Made by a program: the position numbers and the translations under genes
Shown: positions 34,801 to 43,991 of the stretch, one piece after another
How positions within the stretch are numbered: the first letter of the stretch is position 1
Layout of the letters: each line of letters begins with the position of its first letter
The notes under the pieces: model-generated
Seen by the model: the letters and a program-made list of their open reading frames with translations, nothing else
The model's database searches: none
What the model was told of the DNA's origin: nothing
Source: Pseudomonas bharatica CSV86
GTDB lineage: Bacteria > Pseudomonadota > Gammaproteobacteria > Pseudomonadales > Pseudomonadaceae
Reading direction: 5' to 3'
DNA: 64,000 bases
Assembly: GCF_000319305.2 (NCBI RefSeq)
Contig: NZ_AMWJ02000001.1
Span: 62,001-126,000 of the forward strand

Positions 34801-37232
34801 CATGCGACCCAGGTCGCCGGGGTCATGGTGGCTGCGCGAAACGGCGAGGGCGGGGTGGGCATTGCCTATGAGGCAACCCTGGGTGGTCACTATCTGGCCA
34901 ACAGCGGCGAGGACCTGACCAGTCTCGGCCAGATGATCAACTACGACATCGCCAACAACAGTTGGGGGTTCAGCAATGACTTTGCCCTCACCAGCCTGCA
35001 GGGCGGGTTGATTACCACGGCGACGGCGCTGGCGACCAATGCCCGTTATGCTGCCGGCAACGGCCGCGGCGGGTTGGGCACCATCATCGTGGCGGCGGGT
35101 GGCAACCAGCGGGCCAAAGGGGGCAGCGCCCAGGGCTCGCTGACCAATAACAACCGTTACACGATCGAAGTCGGTGCCATCAATGCCAGGACCGACCTCT
35201 CGACCTTGCAGGTCGCCTCGGTACCTTTCTCCAACCCGGGCACCAGCCTGCTGGTTTCGGCACCTGGCAGCCATGTCTACTCGACCAGCCATTCACTGGA
35301 AACCGAACGTGGTGCGCTGGTGGGTGACACCTACAGTGCGACCCAGGGCACCAGTTTCGCCGCACCGATCGTTTCCGGTGTGGTGGCGCTGATGCTCCAG
35401 GCCAACCCCAATCTCGGCTACCGGGATGTGCAGCACATACTCGCCCTGTCTGCCCGCCAGGTCGATGATCCGCAGACCGCATGGCGTACCAACGGCAGCC
35501 GTCAGTGGAACGGCGGCGGCATGCATGTCAGTGACGACTACGGCTTCGGCCTGGTGGATGCCCGTGCGGCAGTGCGGCTGGCCGAGTCGTGGACGGGACA
35601 GGCGACGGCGGCGAACGAAACCGTGCTCAGTGCGTCCAGTGGCGTGCTTGAACAGGCCGTGGCACCTGGTGAGGTGCTGAGTTTCGCGTTGCAGATGGCG
35701 CCAGGTGTACAGACCGAGCATGTCGAGATCGATATCGAGGCGGTGACGGGGCGGCTGGGCGACATGACCCTGACCCTGGTGTCGCCGACCGGAACCCGCA
35801 GCCTGTTGCTCGACCGGCATGGCAAGGCGCCGGGAAGCGCTGATGGGGATCCGGGCAGCACCCGCGAGGGCGCGTTCAACTACACCTTCATGTCTACTCA
35901 TGACCGGGTCGAGGCCAGCGAGGGCACCTGGACGCTGGAGGTCGGCAATGTCGCCGGCGGGCTGCCCCTGGCCTTGCACCAATGGGCATTGCGGATCTCC
36001 GGAAAGGGGTCCACTGCCGACGACACCTACTTCTATACCGATGAGTTCGAGGCACTTGTCGCGGCACAGCCCGGGCGCGCCGTGCTGGACGATGCACTCA
36101 ACGGCCAGGCTGGCGGGCGCAACACCCTGAATGCTGGCGCAACGAGTCGCGATGTGGTGGTCGATCTGGGAACAGGCATCGCCAGTATCGGCGCCACCGG
36201 GCTGGTGATTGCCAATCAGGGCATCCACAACCTGATCAGCGGGGACGGCAATGACCAGCTCGCAGCGGGGCCGGCGGATGCGCTGCTGGATGGCGGTCGT
36301 GGTCGCAACGTCCTGACGGGAGGTGCGGGTCGCGACCTGTTCGTGGTGCATCGACGCTCCGGCGGACTGGATGCAGTGGCGGGCTTCGAAGCGGGTCGCG
36401 ATGTAATCGCCCTGGGCGGCTTTTCCGGCACTCGGTTCAGCGACCTGCAATTGCACGAAAGCGATGACGGGGTCGAACTTGCCCTGGGTAACGAGCAATA
36501 CCTGATGGTGCTGGGGCATTCGGCAGCTACGCTGGGGCGGGCGATTTCCGCTTTGAGGAGCGCGTCAACATCCCGGCCAGGTACCTGGATGGCAGCGTCC
36601 CCGATCAGCCCGATGAGGGCCCGAAGAGCATGGGAGTAGTCATGCTTGCGGGCGGTGGTGGTGGCGTCAGCTACGTCAGTGATGCTTCAGGCCAACTGGT
36701 GGCCTCGTTGACCGGCACGGTATACAGCCGTGACGGTGCAGCGGCCGATGTGTTCGTGGTGGTGAAGCAGGAGGGCGTGGACCACTACGGCAATGCCTTG
36801 CGCGGGTTCCGACAGGGTATCGACAAGATCGACCTGAGCCAGACGGGTATCGAAAGCTTCGAAGCGCTGGAACTGTCCAAGGTGCAGCGGGCAACCATCA
36901 ACGGGCTGGCGCAGATCCATGGGGTCTCGGTGAAGTCCAGTACCTTGGGCAGCGACGGCAAGCCTGTCGAGTTGCTGTACCTGGATGCTCTGGACCTTGC
37001 CCAGGTTACCCGTGAGGACTTCATCTTTGCCCAGGCGGGGCAATCGCCCGTCACTCCGGACCCGACGCAGCCCGAAGCGCCTGGAGCCACGCTTCTGGCG
37101 TCGCTTGCCGTGCCTGATATCGGTCGCCTGATCGATTCGATGGCGGCCTTCGCACCCCAGGCGCAGCCTGGGTTCCTGCCGATGGATGACGGGCACCGAG
37201 GTATGGCGGCGATGATGGCGGTGGGTGCGTAA
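31831..37232 (+). CDS. Giant RTX/FrpC-like protein with S8 subtilase and P domains, type I secreted; one apparent frameshift
   Basis: About 1800 residues once a one-base contraction in the G run near 36534 is repaired (joins ...AATLGAGDFRFEER...); otherwise the frame stops at 36639 and resumes to 37232. Order of parts: unknown helical N terminus (1-330); FrpC-like segment PLLLDLTGNG...FDVDNSG with DGNQDGAIN and DANQDGRAEG calcium loops (about 345-470); RTX nonapeptides (GGSGDDVL, GGAGNDVLSGG; about 560-760); a beta domain (about 800-905); subtilase (about 920-1220) with His991 (HATQVAG) and Ser1175 (GTSFAAP), but the Asp position reads GQFEPGG (Glu947); P-proprotein domain (about 1260-1390); further RTX repeats and an acidic, glycine-rich tail. 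Probable cargo of the adjacent exporter. Confidence 0.85.
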
Positions 37233-37248
37233 GGGAATGCAGGCCCAA

Positions 37249-37276
37249 TAAAAAGCCCCGCGATCAGCGGGGCTTC
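37249..37276. terminator. Bidirectional terminator between the RTX gene and yhcB
   Basis: AAGCCCCGC (37253-37261) / GCGGGGCTT (37267-37275) around GATCA, flanked by A and T runs, so it can end both convergent genes. Confidence 0.9.
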
Positions 37277-37280
37277 TGGC

Positions 37281-37718
37281 TCAGTTGCGCTTCAGACCGT
37301 AGCTCTCATCGAGCATGCCCGGGCTGTTCGGTGCTTTTGGCGCGTAGTCCCGCGGCACTTCGGTGTCGCGCGGCGGGGTCAGGCGATCGCGCTGGCCTTG
37401 GGCTGCATCGGAGTGCAGGGCAGCCAGCAAGCGTTGGCGGGTCAGTTCGTCCAGGGCCAGGCGGTTGGCGCCATCGGCCAGATGATCCTGTACTTCCTGG
37501 TAGCTTTGCGTGAGTTTCTTGACCAGAGCCGCAGTGCTGTTGAAATGGGTCACCACTTCGTTCTGGTAGCTGTCGAAGCGTTCCTGGATATCGTCCAGTT
37601 GCCGCTGGGTGCTGCTCGGTGCGGCATTGGGCAGGAGGCGGGCTACCAGGAAACCAACGACGACGCCTACTGCCAGGGCCAGGGTCGGCAACAACCAAAC
37701 TAAGAGCGAGAGTTCCAC
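37281..37718 (-). CDS. yhcB: YhcB family (DUF1043) membrane protein
   Basis: Inner-membrane protein of 145 residues with one N-terminal helix (about 5-27) followed by a cytoplasmic coiled coil (about 38-95) and a Pro-rich tail. In E. coli YhcB links cell division and envelope growth. Its conserved neighbours downstream of the promoter are the hydrolase and trpS, now 6.4 kb away because the ISPpu12-like element entered the intergenic region 72 bp upstream of its start codon. Promoter integrity is therefore uncertain. Confidence 0.88.
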   Translation of the reverse strand: MELSLLVWLLPTLALAVGVVVGFLVARLLPNAAPSSTQRQLDDIQERFDSYQNEVVTHFNSTAALVKKLTQSYQEVQDHLADGANRLALDELTRQRLLAALHSDAAQGQRDRLTPPRDTEVPRDYAPKAPNSPGMLDESYGLKRN

Positions 37719-37789
37719 GAGTCCTTCCTCTATAAACGGCTTTGCTTTACGTTAACGGCTCGGACCTGCGCTGTATACCGCGAAGCATC

Positions 37790-37797
37790 GCAAATAT
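37790..37797. repeat. Left target-site duplication of the ISPpu12-like element
   Basis: GCAAATAT immediately outside the left inverted repeat; the identical octamer is at 44162-44169. Eight-bp duplications are normal for the ISL3 family. Confidence 0.95.
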
Positions 37798-37884
37798 GGG
37801 TAAGCGGATTAAATGGTTGATCTTACCTTTGCATGAGAGTGAGACAGACCGGCATCTCATCGGATTATCTGGTTGATGCTTCAC

Positions 37885-38292
37885 CTACTGCTGGTGCATG
37901 TTTCCTTCGCTAATTCCAGCAAGAACCCCACACGCCTCAACTTCCCGGTCATCGTTGCAACTCGCTCTCAGTGAAACGAGTTGTTTCTCAAGCGCTTGCA
38001 GAGCGGTTATCTGCGACCGCACATGAGAGATGTGATCATCGAGCAAGGCGTTGACGGCGGTACAAGGCTGATGAGGGTCGTCCTCATAGCTCTGTAGTTC
38101 GTGAATCTCAGCCAGTGACAGGCCCAGGATTCTGCAGCGACGGATGAAGGCCAGCCCCTCACCATGCTTCTCGGTATAGACACGGTAACCGTTGTCCTGC
38201 CGATCAGGCGGCGGCAACAAGCCCTGCTGTTCATAGAAGCGGATCGTCTGTGTTTCGACCCCTACCAACTGCGCCAACTGACCAATGCGCAT
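37885..38292 (-). CDS. MerR-family metal-responsive regulator (CadR/PbrR type) of the ISPpu12-like element
   Basis: Regulator of 135 residues from ATG 38292, chosen because GGAGGAGG lies directly before it; five extra codons upstream are also open. The N-terminal winged helix (MRIGQLAQLVGVETQTIRFYEQQGLLPPP) and dimerization helix are typical. Cysteines at PCTAV (about residue 76) and CNDDREVEACG (about 112-120) match the Cd/Pb/Zn-binding pattern of CadR/PbrR. It is divergent from the transporter-lspA-tnpA operon, whose promoter has the long 19-bp spacer recognised by MerR proteins. Confidence 0.88.
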   Translation of the reverse strand: MRIGQLAQLVGVETQTIRFYEQQGLLPPPDRQDNGYRVYTEKHGEGLAFIRRCRILGLSLAEIHELQSYEDDPHQPCTAVNALLDDHISHVRSQITALQALEKQLVSLRASCNDDREVEACGVLAGISEGNMHQQ

Positions 38293-38323
38293 CAGCCTCC
38301 TCCCCAACGGATTCTTTACTCTA

Positions 38324-38354
38324 TTGACCTTATAGTAGCTTTATAGTTTTAAAT
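38324..38354 (+). promoter_or_regulatory. MerR-type promoter of the transporter-lspA-tnpA operon
   Basis: TTGACC (38324-38329) and TTAAAT (38349-38354) are separated by 19 bp, the over-long spacing that MerR-family activators correct. The spacer TTATAGTAGCTTTATAGTT contains a partial dyad. Since tnpA is in this operon, transposase expression should respond to the metal signal. Confidence 0.75.
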
Positions 38355-38387
38355 GGTACCACAACATTGTTCAAGTGGAGTCGTATC

Positions 38388-39275
38388 ATGAGCAAATCCT
38401 GTGGTGGCGCCTGTGGCGGTGATGCAACGTCCGCAGCGGATACCGATATACAGGCCTCCTCCGAGGCGCCAGGGAGATGGGTCAGTGTTTATGCCGTGCC
38501 GAAGATGGACTGTCCATCAGAAGAACGAATGATTCGCCTAGCCCTGAACGGCTTTGAGGAGATTCGGGCGCTGTCCTTCGACTTGTCGAACCGCCGGCTG
38601 AAGGTCGTGCATGACGGCGAGGTCGAGCCCGTCACCTCGAAACTGAAGACCTTGGGGCTAGGCGCCTCGCTTCAGGAAACCGTCGCTGCAAATCCGGAGA
38701 CCATCAAGGCCGCCGAGTTTTCGGCAGCTTCTGCTAAGCAAGAATCCGGGACCCTGCGCTGGTTGCTCGGCATCAATGCACTTCTGTTCGTGGTGGAAAT
38801 GACTGCCGGTCTGATCGCCCGGTCCACCGGCCTGATTGGAGAATCCCTGGACAATTTTGCCGATGCGGCGGTGTACGGGCTTGCCCTTTATGCGGTTGGA
38901 CATAGCGTGAAAATGCAGGTACGTGCCGCGCATCTTGCTGGTGTACTGCAACTGATCTTGGCTGTGGGCGTGCTCGTAGAGGTGGTGAGACGCTTTGTAT
39001 TCGGTAGTGAGCCTGAATCGCTGGTGATGATGGCTATCGCATTCGTCGCATTGATTGCCAATACCAGTTGTCTGCTGCTCATATCCAAACATCGGGAAGG
39101 CGGGGCGCACATGAAGGCAAGCTGGATATTCTCGGCCAACGACGTGGTGATCAACCTGGGGGTCATCACCGCCGGCGCCCTGGTCGCGTGGACCGGTTCC
39201 AATTATCCGGATCTGATTATCGGCACCATCGCGGGGGCATTGTACTTAACGGTGCCAGACGCATTTTGGCGTTGA
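38388..39275 (+). CDS. Cation transporter with N-terminal metal-binding region (CzcD-like)
   Basis: Membrane protein of 295 residues from ATG 38388 (GTGGAG upstream). The N terminus has a Cys cluster (CGGACGG) and a heavy-metal-associated-like domain with MDCPSEE (about 36-100). The C-terminal half has five to six membrane helices of the cation diffusion facilitator type (about 125-290), with GESLDNFADA in the place of the metal-binding CDF motif. Probable efflux of a divalent metal from the cytoplasm. It is followed by lspA after 11 bp and regulated from the MerR promoter. Confidence 0.85.
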   Translation: MSKSCGGACGGDATSAADTDIQASSEAPGRWVSVYAVPKMDCPSEERMIRLALNGFEEIRALSFDLSNRRLKVVHDGEVEPVTSKLKTLGLGASLQETVAANPETIKAAEFSAASAKQESGTLRWLLGINALLFVVEMTAGLIARSTGLIGESLDNFADAAVYGLALYAVGHSVKMQVRAAHLAGVLQLILAVGVLVEVVRRFVFGSEPESLVMMAIAFVALIANTSCLLLISKHREGGAHMKASWIFSANDVVINLGVITAGALVAWTGSNYPDLIIGTIAGALYLTVPDAFWR

Positions 39276-39286
39276 AGGGTTAAATA

Positions 39287-39799
39287 ATGCTCATTATTGG
39301 CAAAAAGCTCTCGCCGTATGCCCTATTGTCCATATCGGGCCTGCTGGCAGCGTCTGATCAGGCTGTAAAGTGGCTGGTGCAGCAATCAATGGCCTATGGC
39401 GAGTATGTTTCGGTGACCCCGTTCTTTAACTGGGTGCACCTATGGAACACCGGTGCCGCATTCAGTCTTTTTGCGAATGGTGGAGGCTGGCAGCGCTACT
39501 TTTTTATCGGAATCGCGGTAGTGGTCTCGATTTTTCTGATCAAGCTGATCCTTGAAAATCGTCATAAAGGAGAAGCCATCGCTTACAGTCTTATCCTCGG
39601 TGGCGCCATGGGCAACCTGATTGACCGGGTCTTTCGCGGCTATGTTGTGGATTCCTTTGATTTCTATTGGCGAGACTGGCATTGGCCGGCCTTCAACCTG
39701 GCTGATATTGCAATTGTCCTCGGTGCCTTACTTTTCGTTTCCAGCAGCTTGTTGGGTAAAAAAGCAAACACCAATGCCGAGTCGGATGGATCTGACTGA
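39287..39799 (+). CDS. lspA: Lipoprotein signal peptidase (signal peptidase II), IS-borne copy
   Basis: Inner-membrane aspartyl peptidase of 170 residues that removes signal peptides from diacylglyceryl-prolipoproteins. Both catalytic Asp motifs are intact (GNLIDR and FNLADIAI), as are NTGAAFSLF and four membrane helices. It is an accessory copy carried on the ISPpu12-like element; a chromosomal lspA is expected elsewhere. It lies between the transporter (11 bp) and tnpA (21 bp). Confidence 0.93.
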   Translation: MLIIGKKLSPYALLSISGLLAASDQAVKWLVQQSMAYGEYVSVTPFFNWVHLWNTGAAFSLFANGGGWQRYFFIGIAVVVSIFLIKLILENRHKGEAIAYSLILGGAMGNLIDRVFRGYVVDSFDFYWRDWHWPAFNLADIAIVLGALLFVSSSLLGKKANTNAESDGSD

Positions 39800-39820
39800 C
39801 ACCTACGCCTATACAACACC

Positions 39821-41006
39821 ATGACCGAACTTCCCGACAACATCCTTCACCTGCCGCAATACCAAGTACTGGGCTGCAAATCAACCGACGACGAAATGCA
39901 CTTCCAGGTGGACGTGCCCGATCCCATCGCCTGCGAGGAATGCGGCGTGCAGGGTGAGTTCGTACGGTTCGGCAAGCGTGACGTTCCCTATCGTGATCTG
40001 CCCATCCACGGCAAGCGGGTCACTCTCTGGGTGGTCCGCCGCCGATACACCTGCCGGGCCTGCAAGACAACATTCAGGCCCCAGCTACCGGAGATGGTGG
40101 ACGGATTCCGTATGACACTGCGGCTGCATGAGTACGTGGAGAAGGAATCCTTCAACCACCCCTACACCTTTGTGGCGGCACAGACCGGCCTGGACGAGAA
40201 GACGGTGCGCGACATCTTCAACGCCCGCGCCGAGTTCCTGGGGCGCTGGCACCGCTTCGAGACGCCCCGCATCCTGGGCATTGACGAGCTATACCTGAAC
40301 AAGCGCTACCGCTGCATTCTGACCAACATTGAGGAGCGAACCCTGCTCGACCTGCTGGCCACCCGCCGCCAGGACGTGGTGACCAACTACCTGATGAAGC
40401 TGAAAGACCGGCAGAAGGTCGAGATCGTCAGCATGGACATGTGGAACCCCTACCGGGCAGCGGTCAAGGCTGTGCTGCCCCAGGCCCGTATCGTGGTCGA
40501 TAAGTTCCATGTGGTGCGCATGGCCAACGATGCCCTAGAGAGAGTGCGCAAGGGCCTCAGAAAGGAGCTGAAACCGTCCCAGAGCCGGACTCTCAAGGGA
40601 GACCGGAAAATCCTGCTGAAACGCGCTCACGAAGTCTCAGACCGGGAGCGCCTCATCATGGAGACCTGGACAGGCGCGTTCCCGCAACTGCTGGCCGCCT
40701 ACGAGCACAAGGAGCGCTTCTACGGCATCTGGGACGCCACCACACGGCTCCAGGCAGAAGCCGCCCTGGACGAGTGGATAGCCACCATCCCGAAGGGCCA
40801 AAAGGAAGTCTGGAGCGATCTGGTCAGGGCAGTGGGAAACTGGCGCGAAGAGACCATGACCTACTTCGAGACGGACATGCCCGTCACCAACGCTTACACG
40901 GAGTCCATCAACCGACTGGCCAAGGACAAGAACCGTGAAGGGCGCGGTTACTCCTTCGAGGTGATGCGGGCACGAATGCTCTACACCACGAAGCACAAGA
41001 AGGAAG
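39821..41006 (+). pseudogene. tnpA: ISL3 transposase of the ISPpu12-like element, 5' part, interrupted
   Basis: Codes for about the first 395 residues of an ISL3 TnpA with N-terminal zinc-finger cysteines (CEECG, CRAC), then the DDE domain with GIDELYLNKRY, SMDMWNPYRA and TESINRLAKDKN. It is disrupted near codon 396 by element B; the frame reads 8 codons into the insertion and stops at 41029. The remaining 36 codons are at 43992-44103. The first about 40 residues differ from those of the B transposases, while the rest is almost identical even at the DNA level. Confidence 0.93.
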
Positions 41007-41064
41007 GGGTATACGGATTTAATGGTTGATGGGGCACCTTTACCCCACCAACCTGATACCATTA

Positions 41065-42342
41065 TCAGATGGTTGATAGATCGACTCCGTAGTTGAGTTC
41101 CTCTGCGAAGTCCGGCAGTCCGTAACCGATGGTTTTCTTGTAGAAAGGAGAGACCTTCGCAGTCGGTGCCTTCTTCTTGTGCTTCGTGGTGTAGAGCATT
41201 CGTGCCCGCATCACCTCGAAGGAGTAACCGCGCCCTTCACGGTTCTTGTCCTTGGCCAGTCGGTTGATGGACTCCGTGTAAGCGTTGGTGACGGGCATGT
41301 CCGTCTCGAAGTAGGTCATGGTCTCTTCGCGCCAGTTTCCCACTGCCCTGACCAGATCGCTCCAGACTTCCTTTTGGCCCTTCGGGATGGTGGCTATCCA
41401 CTCGTCCAGGGCGGCTTCTGCCTGGAGCCGTGTGGTGGCGTCCCAGATGCCGTAGAAGCGCTCCTTGTGCTCGTAGGCGGCCAGCAGTTGCGGGAACGCG
41501 CCTGTCCAGGTCTCCATGATGAGGCGCTCCCGGTCTGAGACTTCGTGAGCGCGTTTCAGCAGGATTTTCCGGTCTCCCTTGAGAGTCCGGCTCTGGGACG
41601 GTTTCAGCTCCTTTCTGAGGCCCTTGCGCACTCTCTCTAGGGCATCGTTGGCCATGCGCACCACATGGAACTTATCGACCACGATACGGGCCTGGGGCAG
41701 CACAGCCTTGACCGCTGCCCGGTAGGGGTTCCACATGTCCATGCTGACGATCTCGACCTTCTGCCGGTCTTTCAGCTTCATCAGGTAGTTGGTCACCACG
41801 TCCTGGCGGCGGGTGGCCAGCAGGTCGAGCAGGGTTCGCTCCTCAATGTTGGTCAGAATGCAGCGGTAGCGCTTGTTCAGGTATAGCTCGTCAATGCCCA
41901 GGATGCGGGGCGTCTCGAAGCGGTGCCAGCGCCCCAGGAACTCGGCGCGGGCGTTGAAGATGTCGCGCACCGTCTTCTCGTCCAGGCCGGTCTGTGCCGC
42001 CACAAAGGTGTAGGGGTGGTTGAAGGATTCCTTCTCCACGTACTCATGCAGCCGCAGTGTCATACGGAATCCGTCCACCATCTCCGGTAGCTGGGGCCTG
42101 AATGTTGTCTTGCAGGCCCGGCAGGTGTATCGGCGGCGGACCACCCAGAGAGTGACCCGCTTGCCGTGGATGGGCAGATCACGATAGGGAACGTCACGCT
42201 TGCCGAACCGCACGAACTCACCCTGCACGCCGCACCCCTCGCAGGCTACTGGTGTAGGTGCTTCAAGCCGAAAATGTATGTCTTCATTCTGCTCATCAGA
42301 ATCCACCAACTGGTACCCAGGAAGGCTTAACGAATTAATCAT
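41065..42342 (-). CDS. tnpA: ISL3-family transposase, element B copy 1
   Basis: Complete transposase of 425 residues: zinc-finger-like N terminus (CEGCG at about 34-38, CRACK at about 74-78), helix-turn-helix, then the ISL3 DDE domain with catalytic Asp in GIDELYLN, second Asp near IVVDKFHVV and Glu in NAYTESINRL. It is 12 bp downstream of the permease gene in the same direction, so it shares that gene's promoter. The product is identical to the other two B copies in this window. Confidence 0.95.
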   Translation of the reverse strand: MINSLSLPGYQLVDSDEQNEDIHFRLEAPTPVACEGCGVQGEFVRFGKRDVPYRDLPIHGKRVTLWVVRRRYTCRACKTTFRPQLPEMVDGFRMTLRLHEYVEKESFNHPYTFVAAQTGLDEKTVRDIFNARAEFLGRWHRFETPRILGIDELYLNKRYRCILTNIEERTLLDLLATRRQDVVTNYLMKLKDRQKVEIVSMDMWNPYRAAVKAVLPQARIVVDKFHVVRMANDALERVRKGLRKELKPSQSRTLKGDRKILLKRAHEVSDRERLIMETWTGAFPQLLAAYEHKERFYGIWDATTRLQAEAALDEWIATIPKGQKEVWSDLVRAVGNWREETMTYFETDMPVTNAYTESINRLAKDKNREGRGYSFEVMRARMLYTTKHKKKAPTAKVSPFYKKTIGYGLPDFAEELNYGVDLSTI

Positions 42343-42354
42343 CTCCCGCCTTGA

Positions 42355-43389
42355 TCAGAAAAACAGGTAGGTGGCGTAACCGGCAATCATCGCCATAGCA
42401 AAAATGACTGCTAAAAACGCCGCTAAAAGCTTCAGCGTGAACAAAGAGCGCAACAGAATGAGCTCAGTCAGGCTGGCTCCGGCACTGCCGATGATCAACG
42501 CTAGCACCGTCCCGGCACCCACGCCTTTGGCCATCAGAGCCGCTGCCAGAGGTATGACGGCTTCAGCGCGAATATACAACGGCACGCCGATGACAGCGGC
42601 AACTGGAATGGCAAAGGGATTATCTGGGCCTGCATACTGCTCCAATAAGTCAGTGGGCATGAAACCATAGATCACGCTGCCAATCGCAATACCGATGAGC
42701 AGGTAAGGCAACACATCGATAAAGTCCGACCAAGCTTCCCGCCACACACCACTGTACTTCCCTTCTTTCTTAACCGTGACAGTGGGTTGACTGTCACAGC
42801 ATTCGCTAGACGTAGAGACTGTTGTCTTCCTATCAGCCCCGCAAGAAGCCGTCTTCGGAGTGGTGTCGCAGCTGTTGGTGCCGCAACTCGATGCGGTCGA
42901 TGTAGCACTGCACGGGCTTGCTGATGAACTACATCCACTGCTCTCTTGTGTCGCCGTCCGGCGCACATAACGCTCGAAGCCAAGCGTGTGAAGCAGCCAT
43001 CCGGCACCTACCGCGACCACCAAAGCGGCGAGCACATAGATAGCAGTAAGTGTCCATCCAAACGTGGCAACCAGCAGGCCGACGACGATAGGATTCAGCA
43101 ACGGAGATGAGAAAAGAAACACCATCATCGGCCCAAAACCGGCCCGTGCCCGAATCAACCCTTTCAACATGGGGATAGTCGAGCAACTACAGAAGGGCGT
43201 TATAGCTCCTAAACCAGCAGCAAGAAAATAGCCTCGCTTCCCACTGGAAGTCAGTAACGCTTCCACCTTGGATGGTGGGATGTGACGTTGAAGAACTCCG
43301 ACCAGCAAGCTAATGCCAATGAATAAAACCGATAGCTCGATAGCGAGAAAGGCGAACATGCCTAGAGCGTCTTGGAGTTGAGATGACAT
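42355..43389 (-). CDS. ArsP/DUF318-family permease with Cys-rich loop, element B copy 1
   Basis: Integral membrane permease of 344 residues (PF03773-type; this family includes ArsP organoarsenical exporters and Cu/Zn exporters). About eight membrane helices in two halves; helix-associated motif PFCSCSTIP in the first half. Between the halves (about 150-210) is a hydrophilic Ser/Thr-rich loop with at least seven Cys including a Cys-Cys pair, which should bind a soft metal or metalloid. Divergent from arsR and followed by tnpA. Substrate cannot be fixed from sequence. Confidence 0.85.
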   Translation of the reverse strand: MSSQLQDALGMFAFLAIELSVLFIGISLLVGVLQRHIPPSKVEALLTSSGKRGYFLAAGLGAITPFCSCSTIPMLKGLIRARAGFGPMMVFLFSSPLLNPIVVGLLVATFGWTLTAIYVLAALVVAVGAGWLLHTLGFERYVRRTATQESSGCSSSASPCSATSTASSCGTNSCDTTPKTASCGADRKTTVSTSSECCDSQPTVTVKKEGKYSGVWREAWSDFIDVLPYLLIGIAIGSVIYGFMPTDLLEQYAGPDNPFAIPVAAVIGVPLYIRAEAVIPLAAALMAKGVGAGTVLALIIGSAGASLTELILLRSLFTLKLLAAFLAVIFAMAMIAGYATYLFF

Positions 43390-43441
43390 TCAATATTACT
43401 CCTATATTTCTAGTATTGTCGAAATGATGTACGCAGCCTAC

Positions 43442-43487
43442 TTGCGTTTATCCGACCTGTCAACTATAATTCTAGAAACATCGAATT
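43442..43487 (+). promoter_or_regulatory. arsR promoter and operator, element B copy 1
   Basis: TTGCGT (43442-43447), 17-bp spacer, TATAAT (43465-43470). AATTC-N10-GAATT (43468-43487) overlaps the -10 and start region and is a plausible ArsR-family operator. The same sequence is present in the other B copies. Confidence 0.7.
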
Positions 43488-43500
43488 ATTGGGGCGTGCT

Positions 43501-43815
43501 ATGGATCACGAAAAGGTTGCAGCCAGCTTAGCTGAGCTAGGGAATAGTCACCGACTGTCCGTGTTCCGCTTTCTGGTCAAAGCTGGCCATGATGGGGCTT
43601 CGGTCGGAGATATCCAGAAGGGGCTGGGTATTCCTGCTTCGACGCTATCACATCACCTTGCGCGCATGGCCAAGGTAGGGCTGATCCGGCAGGAGAAACA
43701 TAGCCGCACGATTGTCTGTATACCCGAGTATGGGCACCTAGAGAATTTGATCGGTTTCTTACAAGAGGAATGTTGTGCAGGTGTCCGGATTGCGCATGAA
43801 CCAGAACCGCTTTGA
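43501..43815 (+). CDS. ArsR/SmtB-family metal-sensing repressor, element B copy 1
   Basis: Winged-helix repressor of 104 residues from ATG 43501. The recognition helix region reads PASTLSHHLARMAKVGLI (about 47-64). A C-terminal vicinal Cys pair (EECCAG, about 90-91) and Cys in TIVCIP suggest thiolate metal/metalloid sensing. It is divergent from the permease-tnpA operon and probably represses both. Confidence 0.9.
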   Translation: MDHEKVAASLAELGNSHRLSVFRFLVKAGHDGASVGDIQKGLGIPASTLSHHLARMAKVGLIRQEKHSRTIVCIPEYGHLENLIGFLQEECCAGVRIAHEPEPL

Positions 43816-43991
43816 CGCTTGCCCAGCTCTCGCTGTCCTCCCTAGTCAGCATCGCTATGAAGACTCAGGCGAAGGTGGAAACAGAAAATTGGCAGTAGAG
43901 TAGGCTGAAGAGGATCAATCAGATAATCCGCTGAGAAAGATTTTCTTCTTTACATCTTTGGCATTTTATCAACCAGAAATTCCGGATACCC

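Larger units (their letters stand above)
41007..43991 (-). mobile_element. ISL3-family transporter IS 'B', copy 1 (arsR, permease, tnpA)
   Basis: 2985 bp bounded by GGGTATACGGATTTAATGG at the tnpA end (41007) and the complement of GGGTATCCGGAATTTCTGG at the arsR end (43991). Inserted in tnpA of the ISPpu12-like element. The flanking octamers are GAAGGAAG and GAAGAAGG; the intact target reads GAAGAAGG, so the left copy has a shifted G, possibly a base-calling problem. The tnpA-side end is identical to that of the ISPpu12-like element; the other end and cargo differ. I know of no described name for it. Confidence 0.92.

Noticed and set aside
35293-36519. 408-codon minus-strand open frame
   Set aside because: Antisense to the RTX/subtilase gene with no recognisable motif.
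42355-43389. Calling the permease ArsP with organoarsenical substrate
   Set aside because: The family also includes Cu/Zn exporters and the Cys-rich loop does not fix the substrate.
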